A stretch of 50,220 bases of DNA from an uncultured Oscillospiraceae bacterium (lineage in GTDB: Bacteria; Bacillota; Clostridia; Oscillospirales; Acutalibacteraceae): assembly GCA_900547305.1 (NCBI GenBank), contig URGH01000011.1, forward strand, positions 1 to 50,220, read 5' to 3'. Below, piece after piece: positions 32,915-41,670 of the stretch. The notes below the pieces were generated by a model. It was not told where the DNA came from. It was given only the letters and a program-made list of their open reading frames with translations, and did not search any database. Position 1 is the first letter of the stretch. Every line of letters starts with the position of its first letter. The translations under genes were made by a program, and so were the position numbers.

Positions 32915-34426
32915 TCAGATATTTTTGTAATTAGCCGTAAGCCATTTACGGTCGGTCTTGCCGTTTGCGTTTATCGGCATTGCCTTTATGCGTATTATTT
33001 TTTGCGGCAGCATATAATCGGGCAGTCGGCTTTTTAATGCGTTCATTATTTCCGCCGAGTCCTTTTGCCTTCCTGTGTAAATAAGGATTATTTTATCCTC
33101 GGCTTTATCATATACGACTGCCGCGGAGGAAAGCCCCTCAGACGCATACGCCGCAGCCTCAATTTCGCCGAGCTCTATTCGATAACCCATATGCTTTATT
33201 TGAAAATCCTTGCGTGAAATGTATATGAGTTCGCCGTTTTCGTTCAGCTTTACAAGATCGCCCGTTTTATAAACCGTTTCGGGGTAGGCGGTGTTCAGCG
33301 GGTTTTGCACAAACGCCGCCGCAGTTTTTTCGGGGTTGTTGTAATACCCCATTGCCAAAAACGAGCCGCGGGCGTATAACTCGCCTTCTTCGCCTATTTT
33401 TGCCTCTGTGCCGTCCTCTTTCACTGCAAATACATCGCAGTTATCGCACGCTCTGCCTATCGGCAGCGTCTCGCCGTCGGAAAATTCGCGGTCAACTATA
33501 TAATAGGTGCAAATATCCGTAGTTTCGGTAGGCCCGAAAAGGTTTGCGAAAAGCGCGTTCGGCAGCCTTTCACGCCAGTAATTAAGCGGCTTTACGGGCA
33601 TAACCTCGCCCGCGAAAAGCACCTTTTCAAGATACTCCGGCATAATGTAATCAAGTACCTTTAAATTCGCAACTATCGACAGCGCCGATGGCACCCAATA
33701 AATTGTGTTGACCTTTCTTTCGTTCATAAACCTTATTAAGTTCATCGGGAAAGAAAAGAGCGTTTTCGGTATTATATGAAGCTGTGCTCCCGCGTATACG
33801 GTGCTGAACACATCGGATACCGACATACTGAAATAAAATGGGGTCTGGCTGCCGAAAACCGTGCTTTCGTTTATATCGAACGTATCGGCATACCATTTAA
33901 TATATGCAAGCACGCTGCGGTGGTTTACAACAGCACCCTTAGGCACACCTGTTGAGCCCGAAGTAAAAAGCACATACGCGGGGTCGGTATCGACCGTATT
34001 TTCCCGTATTTCCCGAAGAACCTCTTTTTTCGGCGCACACGCCGCAGCCTCATTATAATACAGTACCGTACCGCCGAAATCAATCTCACAAATTATGGAT
34101 TTGCAGGTTTCCGTCACCAAAACCGCAGCGGGGCTCAGCGTTTCAAATATTGATTTTATACGCTCGGCGGGCATATCCGCGTCTATTACCGTGTAAAAGC
34201 AGCCCGCATATAATACCCCGAACATAGCGGTCAAATTTTCAACCGACCGCCCGGCTATTACCGCAACGGGGGCTTTATATACCCCCGCCGCGGCTATTTT
34301 ACTGCCGATACTCTGCGCCGTTTTTAAAAACTCGCCGTAGGTAACGCTTTTGTTTTCATCGGCAAAAACGGTTTTTTCGGGAAAGCGCTCTGACGAGCGC
34401 TCAACCATTTCAAGAATGTTTTTCAT
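32915..34426 (-). CDS. DltA-like adenylating ligase with altered substrate pocket
   Basis: A 503-residue ANL-family enzyme. The ATP motif YVLFTSGSTGVPKG is at about 151-164, FGPTET at about 315, YKTGDL near 415, and the catalytic Lys in NGKTDRK near 490. The organisation follows DltA, which adenylates D-alanine and loads DltC. In the A4 region DltA and amino-acid-activating domains read F-D-x-S, where the Asp binds the substrate amino group. This protein reads FYFSMSVSD with Ser200 at that place. Its ATG overlaps the stop of the ABC transporter gene by one base (TAATG), so translation is coupled. D-alanine remains possible, but another carboxylic acid is a real alternative. Confidence 0.82.
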   Translation of the reverse strand: MKNILEMVERSSERFPEKTVFADENKSVTYGEFLKTAQSIGSKIAAAGVYKAPVAVIAGRSVENLTAMFGVLYAGCFYTVIDADMPAERIKSIFETLSPAAVLVTETCKSIICEIDFGGTVLYYNEAAACAPKKEVLREIRENTVDTDPAYVLFTSGSTGVPKGAVVNHRSVLAYIKWYADTFDINESTVFGSQTPFYFSMSVSDVFSTVYAGAQLHIIPKTLFSFPMNLIRFMNERKVNTIYWVPSALSIVANLKVLDYIMPEYLEKVLFAGEVMPVKPLNYWRERLPNALFANLFGPTETTDICTYYIVDREFSDGETLPIGRACDNCDVFAVKEDGTEAKIGEEGELYARGSFLAMGYYNNPEKTAAAFVQNPLNTAYPETVYKTGDLVKLNENGELIYISRKDFQIKHMGYRIELGEIEAAAYASEGLSSAAVVYDKAEDKIILIYTGRQKDSAEIMNALKSRLPDYMLPQKIIRIKAMPINANGKTDRKWLTANYKNI

Positions 34427-37197
34427 TATCTGCCCCTTATGGCGTCTATCGGACGTTTTGACGCTATGCGTTTAACAGGCAAAAAGCTTGCCGCAAACGC
34501 CACAAAAATACTCACAATCAAGAGCAAGGCCACCTGACGAACACCGAAACTCAGCACCGTTACAAGCACGCCCACATCATTGCGGATAATGCTGTTTATT
34601 ATAACCGTAGCCGCAAATACGCCGATTGCCGATAAAACAAAGTTTATCATGGCAATAATAAAGCTTTCCGAGAAGAAAATTCTGAAAACATCGTTGCTGC
34701 GGGAGCCTATGGCGCGCAAAATTCCTATTTCCTGCTTTTTGTAGGAAATGCTGGTGCCTATAAAGTTGGAAAGCATTACAGCGGCAAACAAGGCAAAGCC
34801 CACACCTATCCAGAAGAAGTATTTTGAAAGGGTTTTAAGTCCGTCGTTTATGGAATCAAGCTGGAAGGTTACCGAGTTTTGTATTGCGTAGCGCACGCCG
34901 CTGTCCTCATTGTAGCAGTAAGCCACAAGCGAGTGCACCGCGCTCTTTTCCTCGGGCATTGTGCCCACGGCAAAGCCGTATATTTTATCCGTTCCCTCGG
35001 TAAGCTCGTTATAAATACCGTCGGAGCAGACAACAGTGGATTTAAGCTTTGATTTATTACCCTCGGTCACATTATCTATAACGCCTACTATCTTGCAGCC
35101 GCTTATATCCCCATTGCTGTTTTCCTTGCCGAATACATTTTTCCACATTGAAACGGTGTTTTTATTTTTAAGCAGCTTTGCGTAATCGGTAGTACCTGTC
35201 TCATTTTCCGCGTCTGTTTCGGCGCGCGTACCCGACTCATCGGAAAGGTTTGAAAGCGAATCGGCGGTTACTATAATTTCCTTATCGCCGAGGGTCTTTT
35301 TCTCGCCGTCTATCCAAATTACCTTTTCGTTTGTTATATCCGAAATACGGGCAAGGTAATTTGAGTCGGCGTTAAAATTATCGCCGTAGTAGGAAATATA
35401 TCCTTCGGTTATCGGTGCCATTGCAGGTCTTTCGGCAATCATTTTATCCAAACAGCCATCGCCCACCATTGCAATTTCCGCGTAGCTGTAGCTCACCTCC
35501 GTGCTGAATTCATTAAAAAGAATCATATCCATCAGTTGTTCGGCTCTGCTTTTGTGGTCATTTTTCTCGGTAAGCGACGCATAACGCGACATATCAAAAC
35601 CTGTATCTATAACGGCGGTAACAGTGTATTCTGTGCCCGAAAGCGTAAGCTTTTTGCCTAATAAATCGGTGTAGGTGTTAATTTTGGTGTAAACGGGGGT
35701 TTTGGTACCGTCCTTTGCGGTGTTGTAGGTTTTATTATCAAAATACTGCGCCTTTTTAAACACCTCGTAAATATAATCGCTCACGGCAATTTCGTTTTTA
35801 GTGCCGTCGGGCAAATTACCTGCCAGTACCTTATAGCCCATTTCCTTTAAAACCGCGTCGTTTACGGTGGCGAAGCCGTTTATAACGGGGCAATAAATAT
35901 TGTAGTCGGTTTCCGTAAGCTTTATTTCGGGGTTTGTATGGCTCGATATATCTCCGTTAAATTTAAGCGGCTGATAAATACCGTGCATTTTAACATTCAT
36001 GCCCGCCGATATATCGGAAATCTCCTTTTCCGAAAAGCGGTAGCCGTAATCGCGCCAGTAATCGCCCGTTTTTTTCGATTTTGCAACCGCAACCGATTTA
36101 ACGCCCGAGTCAACAAGCGAATTTGTGCAGGTCTTAACATGGTTGTAAGAGCCGAAGGTATCGGAAAGCCCGAAAAGCCCGAACGCAATGCAGGAAAGCA
36201 AAATTGTTATTACAAGCCTTATTTTCTTGTGTTTAAGTCCGCTTGCGCCTATTTTAAAAGCGTTGGACATGGGCAGCTTTGATTTTATAAGCTTAAAGCC
36301 GGAGCCGTCGGCCGTTTTAATTTTTGACACATCGGTCTTTTTAAAGCGCGCGGCGGTTTTTGACTTTTCGCCCACCGTAAGCTTTAAATCGCCCGATTTC
36401 AGCTTATCTATATAGTCGTTTATGGCGGTTCTGTCTTCCTCTGTGAGGTGGTAGCCCGCGGGCACCTCTACCGTATTGCCGCAAAACTCAATGCCGTCGG
36501 GTGTTTCGGCTTGTTCCGCCTCGCTGTCAAGCTCCACGTCGCTTATAACCTGCCCGTCGGAAAGCTCTATTATTCGGTCGGCATATTGCTCGGCAAATTC
36601 GCGGTCGTGCGATACAACTATTACAAGCTTTGTTTCGGATAGCTTTTTAAGCGTATCAAATACCTGCTTGCCCGTAGCCGAGTCAAGCGCGCCCGTAGGC
36701 TCATCCGCCATTATTATTTCGGGTTTTTTAACAAGGGCGCGGGCTATTGCTACGCGCTGCTTTTGTCCGCCCGATAATTCGTTGGGCTTTCTTGCGCCGA
36801 AGCCCTCTAAATCAACCTGCTTTAAAATATCGTTAATTTCGCTGTCGGACGCCCGTCTTCCCTGCAGCTCTATTGCAAGGGCTATGTTTGCGCCTACCGA
36901 AAATTCGTCAAGCACATTGTATTCCTGAAAAATAAAGCCGACATAGGTGTTTCTGTAAGAATCGAAATGTTGCTGCTTGAAATTCTTTGAGGAAACGCCC
37001 TTAATTATTATCTCGCCGCCGTCGTACTTATCAAGTCCGCCAAGCACATTAAGCAGGGTGGATTTACCGCTGCCCGATTTACCGAGCAGGAAAACCATAC
37101 CCTTTTCGGGAAACTTAAGGCTTATTTTATTAAGCGCCGTAACCGGCACGCCTTTTTTCGGTTTATAAATTTTAACAAGCTCTTTTGTTTCTAGCAT
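34426..37197 (-). CDS. MacB-type ABC transporter, ATPase fused to FtsX-like permease
   Basis: A 923-residue fusion. Residues 1-230 are the ATPase: Walker A LLGKSGSGKSTLLN, signature LSGGQKQRVAIARAL, Walker B IIMADEPTGALD and H-loop VVSHD. One helix near 325-345 leads into a large extracellular domain (about 345-770). Three helices and the FtsX core (KQEIGILRAIGSRSNDVFRIFF, PVKRIASKRPIDAIRG) close the protein. Such proteins move or sense envelope-targeting molecules mechanically rather than by classic export. It is the first gene of the operon with the dlt-like genes and is preceded by a GntR-type operator like that of the 26.2 kb operon. Confidence 0.9.
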   Translation of the reverse strand: MLETKELVKIYKPKKGVPVTALNKISLKFPEKGMVFLLGKSGSGKSTLLNVLGGLDKYDGGEIIIKGVSSKNFKQQHFDSYRNTYVGFIFQEYNVLDEFSVGANIALAIELQGRRASDSEINDILKQVDLEGFGARKPNELSGGQKQRVAIARALVKKPEIIMADEPTGALDSATGKQVFDTLKKLSETKLVIVVSHDREFAEQYADRIIELSDGQVISDVELDSEAEQAETPDGIEFCGNTVEVPAGYHLTEEDRTAINDYIDKLKSGDLKLTVGEKSKTAARFKKTDVSKIKTADGSGFKLIKSKLPMSNAFKIGASGLKHKKIRLVITILLSCIAFGLFGLSDTFGSYNHVKTCTNSLVDSGVKSVAVAKSKKTGDYWRDYGYRFSEKEISDISAGMNVKMHGIYQPLKFNGDISSHTNPEIKLTETDYNIYCPVINGFATVNDAVLKEMGYKVLAGNLPDGTKNEIAVSDYIYEVFKKAQYFDNKTYNTAKDGTKTPVYTKINTYTDLLGKKLTLSGTEYTVTAVIDTGFDMSRYASLTEKNDHKSRAEQLMDMILFNEFSTEVSYSYAEIAMVGDGCLDKMIAERPAMAPITEGYISYYGDNFNADSNYLARISDITNEKVIWIDGEKKTLGDKEIIVTADSLSNLSDESGTRAETDAENETGTTDYAKLLKNKNTVSMWKNVFGKENSNGDISGCKIVGVIDNVTEGNKSKLKSTVVCSDGIYNELTEGTDKIYGFAVGTMPEEKSAVHSLVAYCYNEDSGVRYAIQNSVTFQLDSINDGLKTLSKYFFWIGVGFALFAAVMLSNFIGTSISYKKQEIGILRAIGSRSNDVFRIFFSESFIIAMINFVLSAIGVFAATVIINSIIRNDVGVLVTVLSFGVRQVALLLIVSIFVAFAASFLPVKRIASKRPIDAIRGR

Positions 37198-37223
37198 AAT
37201 AGCCTCCTGTTTTTATCGTACCA

Positions 37224-37248
37224 ACTGTACTAATTTGAATGGTACAGC
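37224..37248. promoter_or_regulatory. GntR-type operator of the ABC-dlt operon
   Basis: ACTGTACTA, 7 bp, TGGTACAGC: same 9-7-9 layout as 26216-26240, 8 of 9 and 7 of 9 bases identical in the half-sites, and the same 3-bp distance to the -10. Confidence 0.65.
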
Positions 37249-37251
37249 TGT

Positions 37252-37280
37252 ATCATACCACGGGTTTCCCCTTTTGTCAA
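37252..37280 (-). promoter_or_regulatory. Consensus promoter of the ABC-dlt operon
   Basis: On the minus strand TTGACA (37280-37275), a 17-bp spacer and TATGAT (37257-37252). AGGAGG follows 6 nt before the ATG at 37197. Confidence 0.88.
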
Positions 37281-37316
37281 TATTTATTACAATTTTTTAA
37301 CCTTTTGCAGTTATCG

Positions 37317-37480
37317 GCTCCCTTCTTTTTAACGTAAGTTAAAACAGAGGGGAGCTGTCGTGCGTATGCACGACTGAGGGGTATTCAATCAAGCTTTAGC
37401 TTTTACAGCGCCTTAGTCTCTAACAACCCTTCCGTCAGCCATGCGGCTGCCACCTCCCCTTACACAGGGGAGGCTGTAAA
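37317..37480. repeat. Mosaic extragenic repeat with several hairpins
   Basis: From left: CTCCC...GGGAG hairpin with ACGTAAGT centre (37318-37354), hairpin GTCGTGC-GTAT-GCACGAC (37357-37374), the module GACTGAGGGGTATT (37371-37384), then AGCC-ATGC-GGCT and CCTCCCC-TTACACA-GGGGAGG near 37437-37475. The first three parts match, in reverse complement, the series at 171-235. No gene is supported. This type of repeat is familiar from clostridial gut genomes. Confidence 0.7.
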
Positions 37481-37486
37481 ACGGAT

Positions 37487-38194
37487 TCACTTCCCCTTTT
37501 TTCGGCAGATATAATTATATATTGCAATACCTGCAAGACTTATAACCGCCGTAAGCGCGAAAACTATAATTGCGAACTTATAATTTGCCATTCCGAGGGC
37601 GCTGCCCCCGATAGTGGACGTTATGACCGACGGAAACCGCGCAACCGACACAATAAGCAGAAATCTTGAAAACTTAATATCGGTAAGCCCAACGGCGTAG
37701 GTAAGCAGGTCCTTAGGCGTGCCCGGCAGAAAGAAGACCACGGCGGTAATAAAATCAAGCCGCTTTTCATCCTGCAAAAATTTAAGCTTTTTAATTTTTT
37801 CAATATCAAAGAAAACCTCTACCAGCTTTACGCCGAATTTGCGCACAAGCCCGAAAACCATAACGCTGCCGAGCGTTATGCCCACAACCACAAGTATTGT
37901 GCCCTCAACCGCGCCGAAAGCATAGCCCGCGCCTATTTCAAGCGGCTCGCCGGGTACTAAGGCTATTACCACCTGAAAAATAACCATACCTATGAATATA
38001 AAGCGGCTCCATATTCCGTGGGAGTCCACCCACTCGGAAAACGCACCCTTTGAGGATACAAGCTTTATCATAGGCTTGCCTACAAACCAGGCTACCGCCG
38101 CCGAAAAAACAATCAATGCTATTATCACGGCTATGCTTATTATCTTCTTTTGTTTATCGGTCAGTGCGGATTCATTTTTCTTTAAGTTCAGCAA
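37487..38194 (-). CDS. TVP38/TMEM64 (DedA superfamily) membrane protein
   Basis: A 235-residue protein with about six hydrophobic segments. The VTT-domain signature appears as PGEPLEIGAGYAFG and FLPGTPKDLLTYAVGLT. DedA-superfamily members flip phospholipids or undecaprenyl phosphate carriers; which applies here is unknown. It overlaps the amidase gene by 23 bp and is probably co-transcribed with it. Confidence 0.85.
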   Translation of the reverse strand: MLNLKKNESALTDKQKKIISIAVIIALIVFSAAVAWFVGKPMIKLVSSKGAFSEWVDSHGIWSRFIFIGMVIFQVVIALVPGEPLEIGAGYAFGAVEGTILVVVGITLGSVMVFGLVRKFGVKLVEVFFDIEKIKKLKFLQDEKRLDFITAVVFFLPGTPKDLLTYAVGLTDIKFSRFLLIVSVARFPSVITSTIGGSALGMANYKFAIIVFALTAVISLAGIAIYNYICRKKGK

Positions 38195-38891
38195 GGCTTG
38201 TTTTCACATCCTTTTTAAAAGCTTCCCATTTATCGGGGTTGTTTACATAGTAAATGGGGCAAAGCTTACCCGTAACGTCATAGTGGCGAATAACGTTATC
38301 CCCCGAAAGCCCCGTTTCCTTTAAAAGCCAGGCTGTAAGCTTTACCACTGACGTATAGGTTGCGTCGTTGAACTTTCCCGTACCGTCGGGGTGGCACACC
38401 TCTATGGAAATAGTGTCCTTATTTCGGTTGTTGCTCGCCGCCGAGCGCTCCCACAACGGCAGACACTGTATAATTTCGCCTTTAAGCCCCACCACAAAGT
38501 GCGAGCTTACCTCGGTTTCATCCTTATCGAAAAAATCGCGGTTGTTCTGCGCCGTGGTGCCGGGGTTGCCCACATAGTGTATTACAATATCCTTTATATC
38601 CTCAAGCTGCGTTCCCGTTCTGGCAGTCGTATGAACGTGAATTAACTGCGGGTCTATAAAATCGGGTATTTCAATTTTTTGCAGCCTTTCCGCCGCGCTT
38701 GTTTTCTTCGCCGTCGGTAAAACCGCCGCATCTGCCCCGCGTGTGAAAATTCGCTTTATTCCTATGCCCGCGCCCACTATGCAGGCGGCAATAAGCGCCG
38801 TGCATAAAAATCTTCTCGCTATTATTTTTCTTCTGCGTTTTTTGCGCCGTTCGTAATATGCGCGGCGTTTTCCGTAATTTTCCTCGTACAT
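38172..38891 (-). CDS. N-acetylmuramoyl-L-alanine amidase (Amidase_2/PGRP fold)
   Basis: A 239-residue protein with a very basic N-terminus (RRKKRRRKIIARR), one membrane helix (about 27-46) acting as an uncleaved anchor, and a zinc amidase domain from about residue 90. VIHYVGNPG and IRHYDVTGKLCP hold the zinc-binding His residues. It cleaves the bond between muramic acid and the stem peptide in turnover or recycling of the wall. The ATG follows GGGGAT. The gene has its own promoter, which starts in the 3' end of the histidine kinase gene. Confidence 0.88.
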   Translation of the reverse strand: MYEENYGKRRAYYERRKKRRRKIIARRFLCTALIAACIVGAGIGIKRIFTRGADAAVLPTAKKTSAAERLQKIEIPDFIDPQLIHVHTTARTGTQLEDIKDIVIHYVGNPGTTAQNNRDFFDKDETEVSSHFVVGLKGEIIQCLPLWERSAASNNRNKDTISIEVCHPDGTGKFNDATYTSVVKLTAWLLKETGLSGDNVIRHYDVTGKLCPIYYVNNPDKWEAFKKDVKTSLAELKEK

Positions 38892-38909
38892 TTTATCCCC
38901 GTTTCATAC

Positions 38910-38938
38910 ATTATAGTCCGCTGCGCCTTAAAACTCAA
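38910..38938 (-). promoter_or_regulatory. Promoter of amidase-TVP38
   Basis: On the minus strand TTGAGT (38938-38933), a 17-bp spacer and TATAAT (38915-38910). Confidence 0.7.
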
Positions 38939-40827
38939 GGTGCATTTATTAAATCAAATTCCAGCGCGGCTTTAAACAGATCGCCGTCAATATCTATGTG
39001 CATATCGCCGCCCTGCAATTCGGTAAGGCTGCGCGCTATTGAAAGCCCCAAGCCGCTGCCCTCGGTATTCCGCGAGGTATCGCCCCGCACAAAGCGCTCC
39101 ATAAGCTCATCACCCGAAATATTAAGCGGATATTTCGATATATTTTTAAAGGTTATAACGGCTTTTCCGCCCCTTACGGTCAAATCCATATATACCCGCG
39201 TGCCGGGCAGCGAATATTTGCACACATTCCCCGTAAGGTTTTCAAGCACGCGCCACAAATGCCGCCCGTCCGCCATAATTTTAACCGGCGCATCGGGAAC
39301 GGTCAGCACTGGGGTCAGCCCCGCGTTTTTAAGCCGCTCGTCAAATTCGCCTACCGTTTGCGAGAGCAAAACGCCCGCGTCGCACTCCGAAAGCTCCACC
39401 TTTAAGCTGCCGCTTGACGCCTTCGATGCCTCTACCAAGTCCTCAATCAGCTTTTTAAGGCGGCTCGACTGCCTGTCAAGCACAGCTACATATTCCTTTA
39501 TTTTCTCGTTTTCGGGCTGCTCCTTTTTAATTAAATCAACGTAATTTATAATTGATGTAAGCGGGGTTTTAATATCGTGCGAAACGTTGGTTATAAGCTC
39601 GGTGCGCATACGCTCGCTTTTCATTTTTTCATCCACCGCGTTTTGCATACCCGCGCTTATGTTGCTAAGGCTGCCGCAAAATTCGCGAAATTCGGGGAAC
39701 ATATACGAGGTATCGATTTTATAATCAATATCCCCCTCGGCTATTTTTTCACCGCCGTTTTTAATTCTTTGCAGCTGCACGGCGGTAAATATTATAAGCA
39801 CCGCTATTGCAACCGCATTCAGACCCGCAAGAAACGCCAAAAACGCAATCGTCCCGGCAGACAGGCAAACAGCCGCCACAAAAAAATCAAAAATAAGCAC
39901 CGCAACGCAGATAAGCGCGGTTTTTTTAACGAGCGAAAGATTTTTGAAAATAACGCCCAAAAACCCGAAAGCCTTTTTTAAACCGCTCCCTAATACACGC
40001 AGCAGCCGATATATAACGTTGTTTTTAACAAACGTTCCCGCTTTAATACGCACCGCAAAGCTGACTGTGTAAAGCAGGGCAATAAAGTAATCAAGCGAGA
40101 ACATTGCCGATAAAGCAATAAGCTGAAATTCGGCGCCGGCGTAAAGATTTTCCGCAATTGCAATGTTCAGCATACCTATAACTATTATGCAAGCGGTAAG
40201 CAAATCAAAGGGTATTTTATCGGTAAATGCAAGTTTTACGCTGCCGTCCGCCTGTCTGCCCGCCGCGGCATAAATAAACACCATAGTTAAAACAAATAAA
40301 AGCAGAGCGAGAAAACCTATAAATATAATGCTGTACCTTAACGGGTACAAAAAATCCGTTAATTTAAGGTATAAAAGATTGCTGTATGAAAGCGGGTAAT
40401 TTTCCGCCGCGTAAACGGTAATATCCACATCGCCCAGATATTCCTCAATGTAAATCTCATCGGGGCTTTCAACGGTTTTATGAACGCTCATATTTTTGAA
40501 AACCGCTTTGCCTATATATTTTTGATTTACATAGGTGTTTATAAGCGTTTCGCCGGTCTCGCCGTCCTGTACCGTAAAATAAGAGGTTGAAAAATTCTTT
40601 AATTCTTCGGTATTTCCCTCGCCGTAATATTCCGATATCTGTGCGGCGGTTTTGCAAAGAATACCGGCGTACTTTTCTTCCTCAATTTGCTCGGGGCTTT
40701 TGGTGTAAAACCGTTCGGAATACATAAACGCCCCCGCAAAAACGCAGCCCGCCGTTAATACCGCAAACACAAACGAAAGAATTACCGCCGCGGTTTTTGC
40801 GGCAAGGCTGTATGTCAACCTTTTCAT
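38935..40827 (-). CDS. Sensor histidine kinase
   Basis: A 630-residue kinase. One helix (about 11-34) is followed by an extracytoplasmic region (about 35-160) and a large multi-helix membrane region (about 163-350), then a HAMP-like linker. The phosphoacceptor is His417 in NVSHDIKTPLTS and the ATPase domain carries the G box GSGLGLSIA near the C-terminus. The large membrane region between sensor and kinase is unusual compared with the simple two-helix kinases. Its ATG overlaps the stop of the response regulator gene by one base, so the two are coupled. Confidence 0.9.
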   Translation of the reverse strand: MKRLTYSLAAKTAAVILSFVFAVLTAGCVFAGAFMYSERFYTKSPEQIEEEKYAGILCKTAAQISEYYGEGNTEELKNFSTSYFTVQDGETGETLINTYVNQKYIGKAVFKNMSVHKTVESPDEIYIEEYLGDVDITVYAAENYPLSYSNLLYLKLTDFLYPLRYSIIFIGFLALLLFVLTMVFIYAAAGRQADGSVKLAFTDKIPFDLLTACIIVIGMLNIAIAENLYAGAEFQLIALSAMFSLDYFIALLYTVSFAVRIKAGTFVKNNVIYRLLRVLGSGLKKAFGFLGVIFKNLSLVKKTALICVAVLIFDFFVAAVCLSAGTIAFLAFLAGLNAVAIAVLIIFTAVQLQRIKNGGEKIAEGDIDYKIDTSYMFPEFREFCGSLSNISAGMQNAVDEKMKSERMRTELITNVSHDIKTPLTSIINYVDLIKKEQPENEKIKEYVAVLDRQSSRLKKLIEDLVEASKASSGSLKVELSECDAGVLLSQTVGEFDERLKNAGLTPVLTVPDAPVKIMADGRHLWRVLENLTGNVCKYSLPGTRVYMDLTVRGGKAVITFKNISKYPLNISGDELMERFVRGDTSRNTEGSGLGLSIARSLTELQGGDMHIDIDGDLFKAALEFDLINAP

Positions 40828-41525
40828 TATTTATCACCCTTTTCAAGCTTGTAGCCGTGCGCCCAAACCACCTTTAAATACTTAGGCTCGGAGGGGTTTA
40901 TCTCTATCTTCTCGCGCAGGTGGCGAATATGCACCGCAACCGTGCTTTCCGCGCCGAAGGCGTCGCCGCCCCACACGTTTTCATATATTTCTTTAGGTGA
41001 CAGCACCGCTCCCGCGTTTTTCATAAGCAACTTTAAAATTTCAAACTCGGTGGGGGTAAGCGGCACTTCCTCGCCCTCTGCAAAAACCTGCTTTGTTTTA
41101 TCGTTAAGCTCTATCCCGCCCACGGTATAGCCGTCCTCTTTTTTTGTGCTGCCGCCGCCTAATTGCATATACCGCCGCAGCTGCGAGCGCACCCGTGCTA
41201 TAACCTCAACGGGGTTAAAAGGCTTTGTAATGTAATCGTCTGCGCCCACGTTAAGCCCTAAAATTTTATCAGTGTCCTCGCCCTTGGCGGTAAGCAGAAT
41301 TACGGGTATATTGGAAATTTCGCGTATTTTGGTCATAGCGGTAATTCCGTCACATTCGGGCATCATAATATCCATAAGCGCCAAATGCACCGCGTTATTT
41401 TTTACCGCCTCTACCGCCTCGTTGCCGTTGTATGCCGCAACCGTGGTGTAGCCCTCCGCCTCTAAATAAATTTTCAGAGCGGATACAATATCGCGTTCGT
41501 CGTCGCAAATTAAAATGTTATACAT
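40827..41525 (-). CDS. OmpR/PhoB family response regulator
   Basis: A 232-residue regulator: receiver domain with phospho-Asp52 (LALMDIMMPECDG) and LLTAKGED, and a C-terminal winged helix (FEILKLLMKNAGAVLSPKE, HIRHLREKI). It is paired with the overlapping kinase gene. I start it at the ATG at 41525; a GTG six codons upstream is possible. The promoter region contains several TTAAGAAT repeats at about 11-bp steps, as expected for autoregulation by an OmpR-type protein. Confidence 0.9.
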   Translation of the reverse strand: MYNILICDDERDIVSALKIYLEAEGYTTVAAYNGNEAVEAVKNNAVHLALMDIMMPECDGITAMTKIREISNIPVILLTAKGEDTDKILGLNVGADDYITKPFNPVEVIARVRSQLRRYMQLGGGSTKKEDGYTVGGIELNDKTKQVFAEGEEVPLTPTEFEILKLLMKNAGAVLSPKEIYENVWGGDAFGAESTVAVHIRHLREKIEINPSEPKYLKVVWAHGYKLEKGDK

Positions 41526-41565
41526 TCTCTCCCGACCTTTCACACCTATTGTAACAGATAAACTA

Positions 41566-41610
41566 TTAAGAATAAAGTCACAAAATTATTAAGATTTCTT
41601 TAAGAATACT
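41566..41610. promoter_or_regulatory. Direct repeats of TTAAGA(A/T)T, likely OmpR-type binding sites
   Basis: TTAAGAATAAA at 41566, TTAAGATTTCT at 41589 and TTAAGAATACT at 41600 lie between the divergent response regulator and recombinase genes; TTAAGAATATA recurs at 41638. The 11-bp step of the central pair is typical of OmpR-family sites. The first copy covers the expected -35 of the leftward promoter (-10 TACAAT, 41553-41548). Confidence 0.55.
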
Positions 41611-41670
41611 TGAAACGCCCTTAAATAAATGATATATTAAGAATATAATGCAAAACAGGCGGTGATACAT

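Noticed and set aside
32915..34426. Nonribosomal peptide synthetase module
   Set aside because: There is no condensation domain; a stand-alone ligase with a separate carrier, MBOAT and SGNH partner fits the dlt pathway.
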